NCBI GenBank assembly: GCA_903828455.1
Contig: CAIKMJ010000049.1
Coordinates: 1 to 32,371, forward strand
Direction: 5' to 3'
Length of the DNA: 32,371 nucleotides
Source: an uncultured Acidobacteriia bacterium
GTDB lineage: Bacteria; Acidobacteriota; Terriglobia; Bryobacterales; Bryobacteraceae
Shown piece by piece: positions 1 through 7,880 of the stretch (its first letter is position 1; every line of letters begins with the position of its first letter). A program made the position numbers and the translations under genes. The notes below the pieces were generated by a model. The model was not told the DNA's origin and did not search any database. It saw only the letters and a list, made by a program, of their open reading frames with translations.

Positions 1-1507
1 CGAACACGAGGTTCGCGCCGGGAGTATCGCGCAGCTTCGCGTCGATTGCCAGCCTGCCGTCGGGATCGCCAGCCGGGATCGCGTACTGGCGATCGAAATC
101 GCTCAGCGCGCTCAGGACGGCGGGATTTCCCCAGCCATAGATGCCGTACCAGAGGACGAAATGCGCAGCGCAAAGCGTCAGCAGGATCTGCGCGGCCTCC
201 CGGCCAACCGGCTTGCCGCGGATGGTGAAGCCGCTGAGCGTCTCAAGGCCCCTGACGGCGATCAGCACGAACAGGCACGTAGCCGCCGCTATGTAATGCG
301 GATAGAAGTAGACGTAGAACGTGGTTCCGCCGGCAAGTAACAGGAGCGCAGCCGCAAGCCACAGATGACGGCGTTCACGTAACGAAAGCAAATACAGCGG
401 CAGCACAAGGTAAAGCGGCGCCAGGAAGAAGAAGCGATAAAAAGCGGCCCGTCGCGCAAAGCGTTCGAGCCACGCGGCGAAGCTTTCGGGGGCGCTTCCG
501 TGAATGGCGGTCTGCGCGTCGTAGTCGATCTTCTGCTCCACGGTGAGCGAAGCCTCCGGCACCGGCACGGGCTGAAACGTGAATGTGGTGGGTATACCGT
601 AGCGGGCGCGGCTCGCCATGTAAGGGAGAGTGGTCCAGTGACCGGTGACCTGTTTGTTCTGCAGAAGCGTGAGCATCCCGGCCGGGGCCATGGACAGCAG
701 CACGATCGCAAACACGAATCCGGGGCGCGCGATTCGCCGAAGAAAGAGCACCGCATAGAGCGCGACGGCCGCGGCGACGAAGACGGATTCAAACGGGCGG
801 CAGAGCATCTGCAAACCGAGCCCCGCGCCCAGCAGCACAGCATGGCGCGGCGCGGCCGACTCGCGCAATCGCGGAAGCGCGCCGAAGATCAGACATCCAG
901 CAACTGCGGAAACGGCGCCGCCCCAGTAGAGGTTCATCCACGCGCTCAGCGGGCCGAACTGCATCACCGCGAGAAGGCCGCCCGCGAGCGCCCACACCGG
1001 CGTCGTCCAGGCGCGCAGCATCCAGTAAATCAGCGCGCAGAGCGCGGCGCACGACAGCGCAACACCGGCCCAGGGAGTCCCGAAAACAAGCTGTCCGAAC
1101 GCCAGCGCAATGCCCTGCCCTGGCGGATAGATCGAACTCCACGACGGCGTCTGCAGCGTGAATACGCTTTCGAAGAAACGGTGCATCGGGTGCATCGGGT
1201 TGGCCAGCCGGAAGTGGGCCAGCGTGTCGCCCAGCAGCACATAGCTGTAATCGTCAGGCACGCGCGGCGCCGGAACGGGCTGGGTGGGCAGAATGGCCAG
1301 GCGCAACAAAACCGGCAGCAGAGCAAGGCCGATCATGCAGGCGCGTGTGCGGGCGGCGAAGCGACGCAGCGGCACCGCAAGCCGCGGGAGCGCGGCAAAC
1401 AGCACAACAATCAGCAACCCGACGCCGAGCGCAAGGTAGTCGGCGAGGCCGAATCCGGCGAAATTCTGCAGTGGCTGAAAGAAGCGTGCAAGGCGGAACA
1501 GGTTCAT
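1..1507 (-). CDS. Polytopic membrane glycosyltransferase-like protein (GT39/ArnT-like), 3' end beyond window
   Basis: The minus-strand frame from the ATG at 1507 stays open for 502 codons to the left edge, so the C-terminus is missing. An in-frame TGA lies just upstream, so this is the first available start. The product is rich in hydrophobic segments (first near residues 25-45, then about 60-80 and many more). After the second segment comes an acidic DDYSY loop and a conserved-looking stretch ending YPPGQG, the arrangement seen in lipid-linked-sugar glycosyltransferases of the GT39/PMT/ArnT type, where the first external loop holds the catalytic acid. By inference it transfers a sugar from a polyprenyl carrier on the periplasmic side. 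A 9-nt tandem duplication at 1181-1198 gives a repeated Met-His-Pro. The donor and acceptor cannot be told, and the family assignment rests on general pattern only. Confidence 0.7.
   Translation of the reverse strand, partial: MNLFRLARFFQPLQNFAGFGLADYLALGVGLLIVVLFAALPRLAVPLRRFAARTRACMIGLALLPVLLRLAILPTQPVPAPRVPDDYSYVLLGDTLAHFRLANPMHPMHRFFESVFTLQTPSWSSIYPPGQGIALAFGQLVFGTPWAGVALSCAALCALIYWMLRAWTTPVWALAGGLLAVMQFGPLSAWMNLYWGGAVSAVAGCLIFGALPRLRESAAPRHAVLLGAGLGLQMLCRPFESVFVAAAVALYAVLFLRRIARPGFVFAIVLLSMAPAGMLTLLQNKQVTGHWTTLPYMASRARYGIPTTFTFQPVPVPEASLTVEQKIDYDAQTAIHGSAPESFAAWLERFARRAAFYRFFFLAPLYLVLPLYLLSLRERRHLWLAAALLLLAGGTTFYVYFYPHYIAAATCLFVLIAVRGLETLSGFTIRGKPVGREAAQILLTLCAAHFVLWYGIYGWGNPAVLSALSDFDRQYAIPAGDPDGRLAIDAKLRDTPGANLVF
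1181..1198. repeat. 9-bp exact tandem duplication inside the GT39-like gene
   Basis: Two adjacent copies of gtgcatcgg. On the coding strand they repeat a Met-His-Pro triplet without changing the frame. Confidence 0.8.
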
Positions 1508-1595
1508 TGCGACGGCTGGATTTCATTATCCCCGCCGCAGCATCCGCGCGGCCGGAGAACCGGCGATTCCGATGCTATGCTCAGGAACGGGAAAC

Positions 1596-2441
1596 GTGAG
1601 GAATACCCTGCGGAACACCCTGCGCAATACCGTGCTGCTGGCCGGGATGTTGGCCTGCATCGGCACCATCTTCGCGCTCGAGAAACCCTTCCGGCAGTAC
1701 CCCGGCGTTGAATATCCCCGCTTCGAAGTCCCGCCCAACTGGGACGAACGCACCGAATTCGTCTTTGCCCGCATGATGTTCGGCGGCGGCTGGAACGATG
1801 GCTACCGCGGCCGCTTCGACGGCGACTGGCGGCTCGGCATGACGCTCTGGACGCAGGATTATCCGCGCGCCGACCGCCATTTTTCCGAAGCCGTACGCCG
1901 CCTCACCCGCATCCACGTACGCAAAGTAGAGCAGCCCGTCAATCTGGATGAAAACGAAGAATTCGACCTGCCCTGGCTCTACGCCGTTCAGGTGGGCGAA
2001 TGGGGCATCACCGCAAAGCAGGGCCAGGAACTGCGCGAATACTTGTTACGCGGCGGCTTCTTCGTCGCCGACGATTTCCATGGCGACACCGAGCGCAAAG
2101 TCTTCGAGGATTCGATGAAGCTCGTGTTTCCCGAACGCCGGATCGTGGAGATACCGGACGACGACCCCGTGCTGCATCTGGTCTACGAGATCGACCGCCG
2201 CATCCAGATCCCCGGCGAAGCCCACCTGCGCGAAGGCTGTAAGAACTGCGCGACCGGCGGACGCGGCTCGCACTGGCGCGCGATCTACGACGACAAAGGC
2301 CGCATCATGATCGCGATTTCGTATAACTCGGATCTGGGCGATGCCTGGGAGTACGCGGACGATCCCCATTATCCGGAACGCGAAGCTTCGGTGGCAATGC
2401 GGATCGGCGTCAATTACATCGTCTACTCGATGACCCACTGA
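1596..2441 (+). CDS. DUF4159 family exported protein
   Basis: A 281-residue product from the GTG at 1596, preceded by an AGGAACGGG purine tract; an upstream ATG at 1572 is possible but adds residues before the signal peptide. The N-terminus has a basic region and a hydrophobic core (LLAGMLACIGTIFAL), consistent with Sec export or a membrane anchor. The body matches the DUF4159 pattern from memory: FVFARMMFGGGW near the start, an aromatic-rich WTQDYPRAD segment, and a conserved YLLRGGFFVADDFHG block. DUF4159 proteins are common in acidobacteria and planctomycetes and have no established biochemical role. The n-region is built of three 12-nt repeats (1599-1634) encoding Arg-Asn-Thr-Leu/Val. The gene converges on the beta-propeller gene, with 21 bases between stops. 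Confidence 0.85.
   Translation: MRNTLRNTLRNTVLLAGMLACIGTIFALEKPFRQYPGVEYPRFEVPPNWDERTEFVFARMMFGGGWNDGYRGRFDGDWRLGMTLWTQDYPRADRHFSEAVRRLTRIHVRKVEQPVNLDENEEFDLPWLYAVQVGEWGITAKQGQELREYLLRGGFFVADDFHGDTERKVFEDSMKLVFPERRIVEIPDDDPVLHLVYEIDRRIQIPGEAHLREGCKNCATGGRGSHWRAIYDDKGRIMIAISYNSDLGDAWEYADDPHYPEREASVAMRIGVNYIVYSMTH
1599..1634 (+). repeat. Three 12-nt tandem repeats in the DUF4159 signal-peptide n-region
   Basis: Three consecutive 12-nt units encode RNTL, RNTL and RNTV. They vary mostly at third positions, so they are older than the exact duplications elsewhere in the window. Confidence 0.65.
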
Positions 2442-2462
2442 ACAGATTCACGCGGTTTTCCG

Positions 2463-3581
2463 TCACGCAGATTTTTCAAAGCGAACAGCGTACACGGGCG
2501 GCAGGTTAGATGAAATCGTCTCCCAGTCGTCGCCGCCATTTTCGCTGATCCACAGCGACCCGGTGGTTGAGCCGAATGCCAGCACCTCTCCGCTGTCGTC
2601 AACGTCGAGCGCGTGCCGGTATACAAGGTCGTACGCGTGCTGTTGCGGCAACCCGCGGGTGAGCATTTCAAACGAAGCGCCTGCATCGCGTGTGCGGTTG
2701 ACCACAACGCGGCCGTCCGCGGGATAGCGCTTCTCGTCCTTCACCGCGGGAATGAACCAGGCCGTACCCGGCTCACGGGGATGCGCCGCCACGGCAAATC
2801 CAAATGTCGACGGCTGCGCGCCGGCAATCTCGGCCCACGAATTCGCTCCGTCCGTCGACCGGAAGATTCCGTTGTGGTGCTGAACCCACATCGTGTCCGG
2901 ATCGGCAAGGCACTGAGCAATACAGTGCGGATCCTGAATATTCGGTTCGTACTGGCGCTCGGGAGGCATGTACTCGGCACGCATGCCGGGCCCTGAGGGT
3001 TGCCACGTTTGCCCGCCGTCACGCGTGATCCAGGCACCGCCGCAGGAGATCCCCACGGTGATGTGCCGGCAGTCGCGCGGGTCGACGCAGATGGAATGAA
3101 TGCCAGGGTGGTCGGCGCCGCCGCCGAACCATTCCTCGCGCCGCGGATCGTCCCACAGCGCGCGGTTCAGCTCCCAGGAATCTCCGCCGTCACCGGAGCG
3201 AAACAGGCCGCCGGGCAGCGTGCCGCACCACAGCACACCGGGCTCATCGGCGCCTCCCGGAGCCAGCGCCCAGACTAACTTCAGCGACCAGTCAGCAGCC
3301 TTGCCTTCCACGGGGTTTTTCGCCACGTAGTCAGCGGGCTTCTCCGGATACTTCGGCGCGGCAATTTCGTGCCAGCTCAGGCCGCCGTCCCGCGAACGAT
3401 GCATCTTCACGCCGAAGTGACCGTGATGAAGGGCGGCGATGAGATCGCCATTGCGGGGGTCGTGCATGACCAGCGTGCAGTTATCGCCGGTGAAGCCGAC
3501 GTTGCGGATCGACCAGCCGGCTTCGCTCCGCTCGAGAGTAAACAGTCCTTTTCGTGTCGCGACGTGGCAGCGCTGAGCCAT
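2463..3581 (-). CDS. Six-Asp-box beta-propeller (BNR/VPS10/sialidase-like) protein
   Basis: A 372-residue product from the ATG at 3581. A GTG at 3590 would overlap the upstream stop as GTGA, but the GGAGGT at 3593-3598 lies only 2 nt from it and 11 nt from the ATG, favouring the ATG. At least six Asp-box-like motifs are visible, in order SRDGGLSW, SGDGGDSW, TRDGGQTW, STDGANSW, TRDAGASF and SENGGDDW, as expected for a roughly six- to seven-bladed propeller of the BNR/sortilin/photosystem-assembly type. There is no signal peptide, so it is probably cytoplasmic, which argues against a secreted sialidase. It follows a MoaD/ThiS-like gene with translational coupling. Such proteins are often labelled exo-alpha-sialidase, but I see no sialidase active-site signature and would not assign that activity. 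Confidence 0.85.
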   Translation of the reverse strand: MAQRCHVATRKGLFTLERSEAGWSIRNVGFTGDNCTLVMHDPRNGDLIAALHHGHFGVKMHRSRDGGLSWHEIAAPKYPEKPADYVAKNPVEGKAADWSLKLVWALAPGGADEPGVLWCGTLPGGLFRSGDGGDSWELNRALWDDPRREEWFGGGADHPGIHSICVDPRDCRHITVGISCGGAWITRDGGQTWQPSGPGMRAEYMPPERQYEPNIQDPHCIAQCLADPDTMWVQHHNGIFRSTDGANSWAEIAGAQPSTFGFAVAAHPREPGTAWFIPAVKDEKRYPADGRVVVNRTRDAGASFEMLTRGLPQQHAYDLVYRHALDVDDSGEVLAFGSTTGSLWISENGGDDWETISSNLPPVYAVRFEKSA

Positions 3582-3586
3582 AACTT

Positions 3587-3874
3587 TCACAGACCTCCCG
3601 ATAGTGCCTGGATTACATCGATAACCGCGTCCATCGCGACCGGGTCGCTCAGACCGCCGCGATCCTGAATCTGTTTGCCATCGGCAAATACGGCCATGTG
3701 CTCGCGCAATCGGCTCTGATCGTCAAAAACATAACCTCTCGCCTGCGGATGCAGCGAAAAGTACTGTTCCAGCGCCTCGCGTATCGTGCCGCCGGCGACC
3801 GCCCGCACCGGGCACGCCACATGGCGCTGAATGTTCTGCGTAAAACGAATCGTTGGCACAGCGGTGAAATCCAT
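3587..3874 (-). CDS. MoaD/ThiS family ubiquitin-fold protein with C-terminal Gly-Gly-Leu
   Basis: A 95-residue protein from the ATG at 3874. It has the beta-grasp pattern of sulfur carriers: an N-terminal strand (TIRFTQNIQRHV), a hydrophobic helix containing TIREALEQYF, a central RGYVFDDQ strand and a late DRGGLSDPV region leading to the C-terminal tail. MoaD, ThiS and CysO carriers end in Gly-Gly, which is adenylated and thiocarboxylated by an E1-like enzyme. Here the gene ends Ser-Gly-Gly-Leu-stop, leaving one residue after the diglycine. No ThiF/MoeB, MoaE, ThiG or JAMM protease gene is in the window. The only partner is the downstream beta-propeller, whose ribosome-binding site is made by the two glycine codons. 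Its role is unknown: it could be a carrier that must be trimmed, or a non-conjugating homologue. Confidence 0.85.
   Translation of the reverse strand: MDFTAVPTIRFTQNIQRHVACPVRAVAGGTIREALEQYFSLHPQARGYVFDDQSRLREHMAVFADGKQIQDRGGLSDPVAMDAVIDVIQALSGGL
3593..3598 (-). promoter_or_regulatory. Shine-Dalgarno of the beta-propeller gene, formed by the diglycine codons
   Basis: GGAGGT on the minus strand is exactly the GGA and GGT codons of the MoaD/ThiS-like C-terminus. It lies 11 nt before the ATG at 3581, so one hexamer serves both the diglycine and the next gene's initiation. Confidence 0.75.
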
Positions 3875-3928
3875 TATGCCCCGATTACGGTACGCAATGG
3901 CACGGGAGAAAGGACGGGCGCTGTTGCG

Positions 3929-3962
3929 GGCGGCCGGATGCGCTATACGCGGTCCGGCCGCC
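3929..3962. repeat. Perfect 10-bp inverted repeat in the gap before the MoaD/ThiS-like gene
   Basis: The arms ggcggccgga and tccggccgcc flank a 14-nt spacer. No T-run follows on either strand, so it is not a classic intrinsic terminator; it could be an operator or an RNA hairpin. It lies in a 255-bp gap (3875-4129) that should hold the end of the phosphatase operon and the start of the MoaD/ThiS pair. Nothing else was recognised in that gap. Confidence 0.6.
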
Positions 3963-4129
3963 GGCCAGCGACGGAAGTTCGTGTCAGCGCGCGATTGCCG
4001 GGGGGATGGCTGGTAGGTTCGTGCGCGCAGACAAAACGTACTTACTGATTCCGATTGTGCGACCGAACGACATACACCGCAACGCTGTCTTTTGTTAGCG
4101 CCCGATTTTTGTTCGCTGGAGCGGGCCGC

Positions 4130-5677
4130 TTACCAGGCCGTGGGTTTGTAGTCTTTGAGGAACTGCCCCCACATGTGCTCGCCGGTGTTGATGCCGACGA
4201 TGATCGGATCCAGAATTCGCGCCGCGCCGTCCACAATGTCGAGCGGCGGGTGGAACTTCTGCTCCTCGCGCTTGCGGGCCGCGATCTCCACCGGGTCTTC
4301 GTCGGTAACCCAGCCGGTATCGATGCTGTTCATGTGGATCCCGTCATTGAAGTAATCGGTAGCCGAAGTGCGCGTCATCATGTTGAGCGCCGCCTTTGCC
4401 ATGTTGGTGTGAGGATGCCGCGTGGTCTTGGAATTGCGATAAAACTGGCCTTCCACCGCCGAGACATTAACAATGTGTTTGTCCCGCTCGGGCGTACGCA
4501 GCATGAGCGACTTGAGACGCGCATTGAGGATGAAAGGCGCCACCGCGTTGATCAACTGCACTTCCAGCAACTCCACCGCGGACACTTCCGACATCAGCAG
4601 GCGCCACGAATTGCGCCCGCGCAGATCCACCTGCTGCAGATCCTGATCGAGACGCCCTTCCGGAAACAAGTGCTTCTGCACCAGCAGATCCTCCGGCAAC
4701 AACGGCAACTGCGATAACTCGGCGGCCCGCGTCAGCCCGGCATCCTGCGCGATCCCGCGCGCGACCTCAAGATCCGCGGCAGTCGGGCTGCCATCCGCAA
4801 TACTGGCGGACTCGCGAAGCGATTCATACTTCGCCAGCAACTGCCGCACCGACCCGGGAGCTTCTTTGAGCGCCGTACGTTCGCCTTCCATCATGTGCGC
4901 GTAAAAGTCCGGCGGACGGCGCACCGTCTGGCAGGCGTTATTCACGATGAAGTCGAGTCGCGAGTGCGTCGCCGCCATCTCGCGGCAGAACGATTCCACG
5001 CTCGGCGTATGCCGCAGATCGAGCCCGAAAATCTCCAGCCGGTGACTCCACTCGCTGAAATCCGGTTCCCGCGAGTAACGAGCCGCCGAATCGCAGGGGA
5101 ATCGCGTGGTAACCACCAGATGCGCGCCGCACCGCAGCAGCTTCAGCCCGGCCTGGTAGCCGATCTTGACCCGCCCGCCGGTGAGCAGCGCGACGCGCCC
5201 GCGCAGGTCGGCCATCTCGGTCCGCTTGGCGAAATTGAAGGCTGCGCAGGGAGGGCACATCTGGTCGTAGTAGTGATGGATCGCCGTGTAGTGTTCCTTG
5301 CACACGTAGCAATGGCGCGGCTCGATGGTCTCGCGCGGCTCCTCCTCCACGTCCTGCTGCTCCAGGTTCTCCGGCGGAAAATAATTGGGCGTCGTGAAAA
5401 CCGGCTGGCGTCGAACCACACGAATGCCGGTCTCGTTGAGCACTTCACTGTCGCGCGCAGCCGCCGCGGCGTTACGCTCGCGCTCGGCCGCCTTCATGCG
5501 GCGGCGCCGGGCTACCGGATCGGGATGATAAGCCTGCGCCACGGCAAGATGCAGGCGCTTCCGATCTTCGGCAGGCAGCTGTTCCAGCAATGTGTGGTCG
5601 GCATCGATCGCTTCGAGCACTTCCACCGCGGCGCGTACACGTTCCGCGAGATCGGAATTCGTCGTTTCGTTGTTCAT
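4130..5677 (-). CDS. SDR-like Rossmann protein with N-terminal extension and CxxC...CxxC zinc knuckle
   Basis: A 515-residue product from the ATG at 5677, five bases after the previous stop. Residues 1-100 are a charged helical extension. Residues 123-144 carry two CxxC pairs (C123/C126 and C141/C144) with nearby histidines, a probable zinc site. A classical-type SDR domain follows: TGGRVKIG (about 166-173) in the glycine-rich position, NNA near 246-248, Ser406 in NVS, and a downstream DTGWV. Where the YxxxK catalytic pair is expected the protein reads HTNMAK, with Thr424 in place of Tyr and Lys428 kept; a separate Y413-RNS-K417 lies 11 residues earlier. From memory, an HPHTNMAKAAL-type sequence recurs in a distinct family including eukaryotic members, so the change may be a family trait. 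It is the last gene of the phosphatase-fold operon. The substrate is unknown. Confidence 0.85.
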   Translation of the reverse strand: MNNETTNSDLAERVRAAVEVLEAIDADHTLLEQLPAEDRKRLHLAVAQAYHPDPVARRRRMKAAERERNAAAAARDSEVLNETGIRVVRRQPVFTTPNYFPPENLEQQDVEEEPRETIEPRHCYVCKEHYTAIHHYYDQMCPPCAAFNFAKRTEMADLRGRVALLTGGRVKIGYQAGLKLLRCGAHLVVTTRFPCDSAARYSREPDFSEWSHRLEIFGLDLRHTPSVESFCREMAATHSRLDFIVNNACQTVRRPPDFYAHMMEGERTALKEAPGSVRQLLAKYESLRESASIADGSPTAADLEVARGIAQDAGLTRAAELSQLPLLPEDLLVQKHLFPEGRLDQDLQQVDLRGRNSWRLLMSEVSAVELLEVQLINAVAPFILNARLKSLMLRTPERDKHIVNVSAVEGQFYRNSKTTRHPHTNMAKAALNMMTRTSATDYFNDGIHMNSIDTGWVTDEDPVEIAARKREEQKFHPPLDIVDGAARILDPIIVGINTGEHMWGQFLKDYKPTAW

Positions 5678-5681
5678 TTCG

Positions 5682-7880
5682 CTATTGCGTTTTGCACTGC
5701 GCCGCCGCCGGGATGTACCGGCACGCCTGCGCGTAATCTTTCTTTGAAAGCCAGTATTCGCCAATCGAATCGGCTGCCACGCGATTCTTCGGATCGCGCT
5801 CCAGCGCCTGCCGCCAGAGCTTCAGCGCCTGCGCGGCATCGCCGGCGCGCAAATGAGCCTCGCCCAGCGCGCACAGCGCCGGCAGATTATCAGCGTCGCG
5901 CGCCACAACCCGGCCCAGCCCGGAAATTGCCTGCGGATAGCGGCCAGAGTACAGCGACGCCAGACCGCTTTCGAACGCTTCCTGTTCTGTAATTTTATCT
6001 TTCGGGTCTACAGGCAGGCGTCGCGCGGATTGCCGGCCGCCCGCCGTATAGCCCAGCGACCCGAATAGTTCCCGCGTGCGCCTCGACACCTCCGGCAGCG
6101 CGGACGGACCGCCGATGACCGGTCGCTTTAACAGCGCCTCCAGCTGCAACTGCAATTTTCGCGCGGCGTCCTTTTGAGCGGGCAACAGGTTCACGCGTTC
6201 GCTGCGATCTTTAGCGAGATCGTATAACTCAGGCTTCGGCGCGTCGATGTACTTATAATTTCCGGCTTGCAGCGAACGCAGTGACGCCCATCCAAACGTA
6301 TCCCGCGGATAAACGCTCTCGCCGTAGATCGTCCGCTCCCCGCGCCCCGGCAACAGGCTCACGCCGGCGAAGGAGGGCGGCTGCGGGACGTGCAGAAAGT
6401 CGAGCACCGTCGGCGCCACATCGATCAGCCCGCCGGGCTCGGCGATTCTCTCCGGCGCCTTCGCCGTCCCCGCCGGCCAGTGGATCAGCAGCGGCACATG
6501 CATCGTGCTCTCGTAAATGAAGTAGCCGTGACTCGTCTCGCCGTGATCGCCGAGGCTTTCCCCGTGATCCGCCAGCAGAATGATGAGCGCCTTATCCCAG
6601 ACGCCGTCGTGCACCAGCATGTCGTGCAGGCGCCCGATCGCGTCATCCACATGCTGCAACTCGGCGTCATAACCCGCCGCATTCGGCATCAGCCCGGCGA
6701 CCCGCGGCAGTGTATAGGGAGTGTGCAGATCGTAAAAGTGAATGAAGGCAAAGAACGGCTCGGCGCGATTCTTATCGATCCACTGGCCGGCCGCCCGCAC
6801 CACGAGCGACGCATCCCGCCTGACCCGCGCCGAGTATGGATTCGCCATGCTGCCCGCGGCCGCTTCGAACGGGCTGTCGTAAAATTCAAAACCTTTGTCG
6901 AGCCCGTACCGCCGGTCCAGAATCATACTGCCGATGAACGCCGCGGTCCGGTAACCGCCGCCCTGCAGCACCGAGGCCAGCGTCACAGCGCCCGAAGGAA
7001 CACCTTCTCCATTCGCCTCGACCTGGTTTTCAAACGGATAGGTCGAGGTCATCAGCGAAGTGTGCGAAGGCAGCGTCAACGGTATCTGCGTGTCGATCCG
7101 CTGATAGATCGTCCCTTTTTCGGCGAGCGCATCGATATTCGGCGTCCGCAGCTTGGTGTAACCGTATGCACTCAGATGATCGGCACGTAACGTGTCGATT
7201 GAGATCAGAATCACCGGCGTCTTATCCGCAGCTTTAGCGCCGGGCGCAAGCAGTGCAGCGGCAAGCACCGCCGCCATTGTGCGCATCGGCACGCGCCGGG
7301 TCAGCAATGCGCACACGGCGGATATCCCGAAAAACCACGCGACCCACGAGAAGCCCAGCACCGACGCGCGCGGCCACGGGATGTCGACCCATTCCGCTCC
7401 CCCGCTCAACGGCAGTTCACCGCGAAAGGGCCGCGACGGGCGAATTCGCCAACTCACTTCCCGCAGACGCGGCACACGCACAGCTGGTGTTTCCACGGCA
7501 ATCTCCGGCGGTGCGCTGAGCCGAATCTCCGCATCGCTACCGCCCGGGACCCGCGCCGTCACGACGACCGATTCGCCGGCACGCAGCGGCGCGCGCCCAT
7601 AAACAGCATCTCCCTGCCACACCACCAGCCCGAACAGCGGCGCGGTGATCAACACCGGAACAGCCAGTTGACCCAGCAGTCGCACATTCTCGCGCAGCAG
7701 ATCCCGCTGCGCGCGCAATACCAGTCCCGGTTCGTCGAGGAACAAGCGCAGCTCCATCACGTGAGCCAGAATCCGATTCACGGTTTGCCTGCTATCTGCC
7801 GGCATGAACCGCCGAAACACCATCGCCGAAACAACGCCGCACACAACGCTCAGAGGGATCAGCGTCAGCAGCGGACTCAT
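5682..7880 (-). CDS. Fusion: multi-span membrane module, alkaline-phosphatase/sulfatase-fold domain, C-terminal TPR
   Basis: A 732-residue protein. Residues 4-22 and 71-89 are membrane spans separated by a charged helical segment; about 90-170 looks like a beta-rich external domain; 174-194 is a third span. Residues 199-218 form what looks like a complete Sec signal peptide (Met-Arg-Thr start, hydrophobic core, Ala-Lys-Ala) in mid-protein. The catalytic domain follows: D229 in SIDTLRAD, T269 in TLPSH at the nucleophile position, D438-H439 in LADHG and H451. A threonine rather than Cys/Ser in a CxPxR motif argues against a formylglycine sulfatase and for a phosphatase, phosphodiesterase or phospho-transferase. 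Residues about 632-700 form TPR-like helices. Topology puts the enzyme in the periplasm. It overlaps the RHH gene by 4 bp and lies 4 bp from the SDR gene. Confidence 0.88.
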   Translation of the reverse strand: MSPLLTLIPLSVVCGVVSAMVFRRFMPADSRQTVNRILAHVMELRLFLDEPGLVLRAQRDLLRENVRLLGQLAVPVLITAPLFGLVVWQGDAVYGRAPLRAGESVVVTARVPGGSDAEIRLSAPPEIAVETPAVRVPRLREVSWRIRPSRPFRGELPLSGGAEWVDIPWPRASVLGFSWVAWFFGISAVCALLTRRVPMRTMAAVLAAALLAPGAKAADKTPVILISIDTLRADHLSAYGYTKLRTPNIDALAEKGTIYQRIDTQIPLTLPSHTSLMTSTYPFENQVEANGEGVPSGAVTLASVLQGGGYRTAAFIGSMILDRRYGLDKGFEFYDSPFEAAAGSMANPYSARVRRDASLVVRAAGQWIDKNRAEPFFAFIHFYDLHTPYTLPRVAGLMPNAAGYDAELQHVDDAIGRLHDMLVHDGVWDKALIILLADHGESLGDHGETSHGYFIYESTMHVPLLIHWPAGTAKAPERIAEPGGLIDVAPTVLDFLHVPQPPSFAGVSLLPGRGERTIYGESVYPRDTFGWASLRSLQAGNYKYIDAPKPELYDLAKDRSERVNLLPAQKDAARKLQLQLEALLKRPVIGGPSALPEVSRRTRELFGSLGYTAGGRQSARRLPVDPKDKITEQEAFESGLASLYSGRYPQAISGLGRVVARDADNLPALCALGEAHLRAGDAAQALKLWRQALERDPKNRVAADSIGEYWLSKKDYAQACRYIPAAAQCKTQ

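Noticed and set aside
500-1711. 403-codon open frame on the plus strand
   Set aside because: It is antisense to the GT39-like membrane gene and overlaps the DUF4159 start; Arg/Gln/His-rich shadow.
2463-3581. Secreted sialidase
   Set aside because: Asp boxes alone do not define sialidase; there is no signal peptide and no arginine triad was recognised.
5682-7880. True formylglycine sulfatase
   Set aside because: The CxPxR/SxPxR maturation motif is absent; Thr269 occupies the position.
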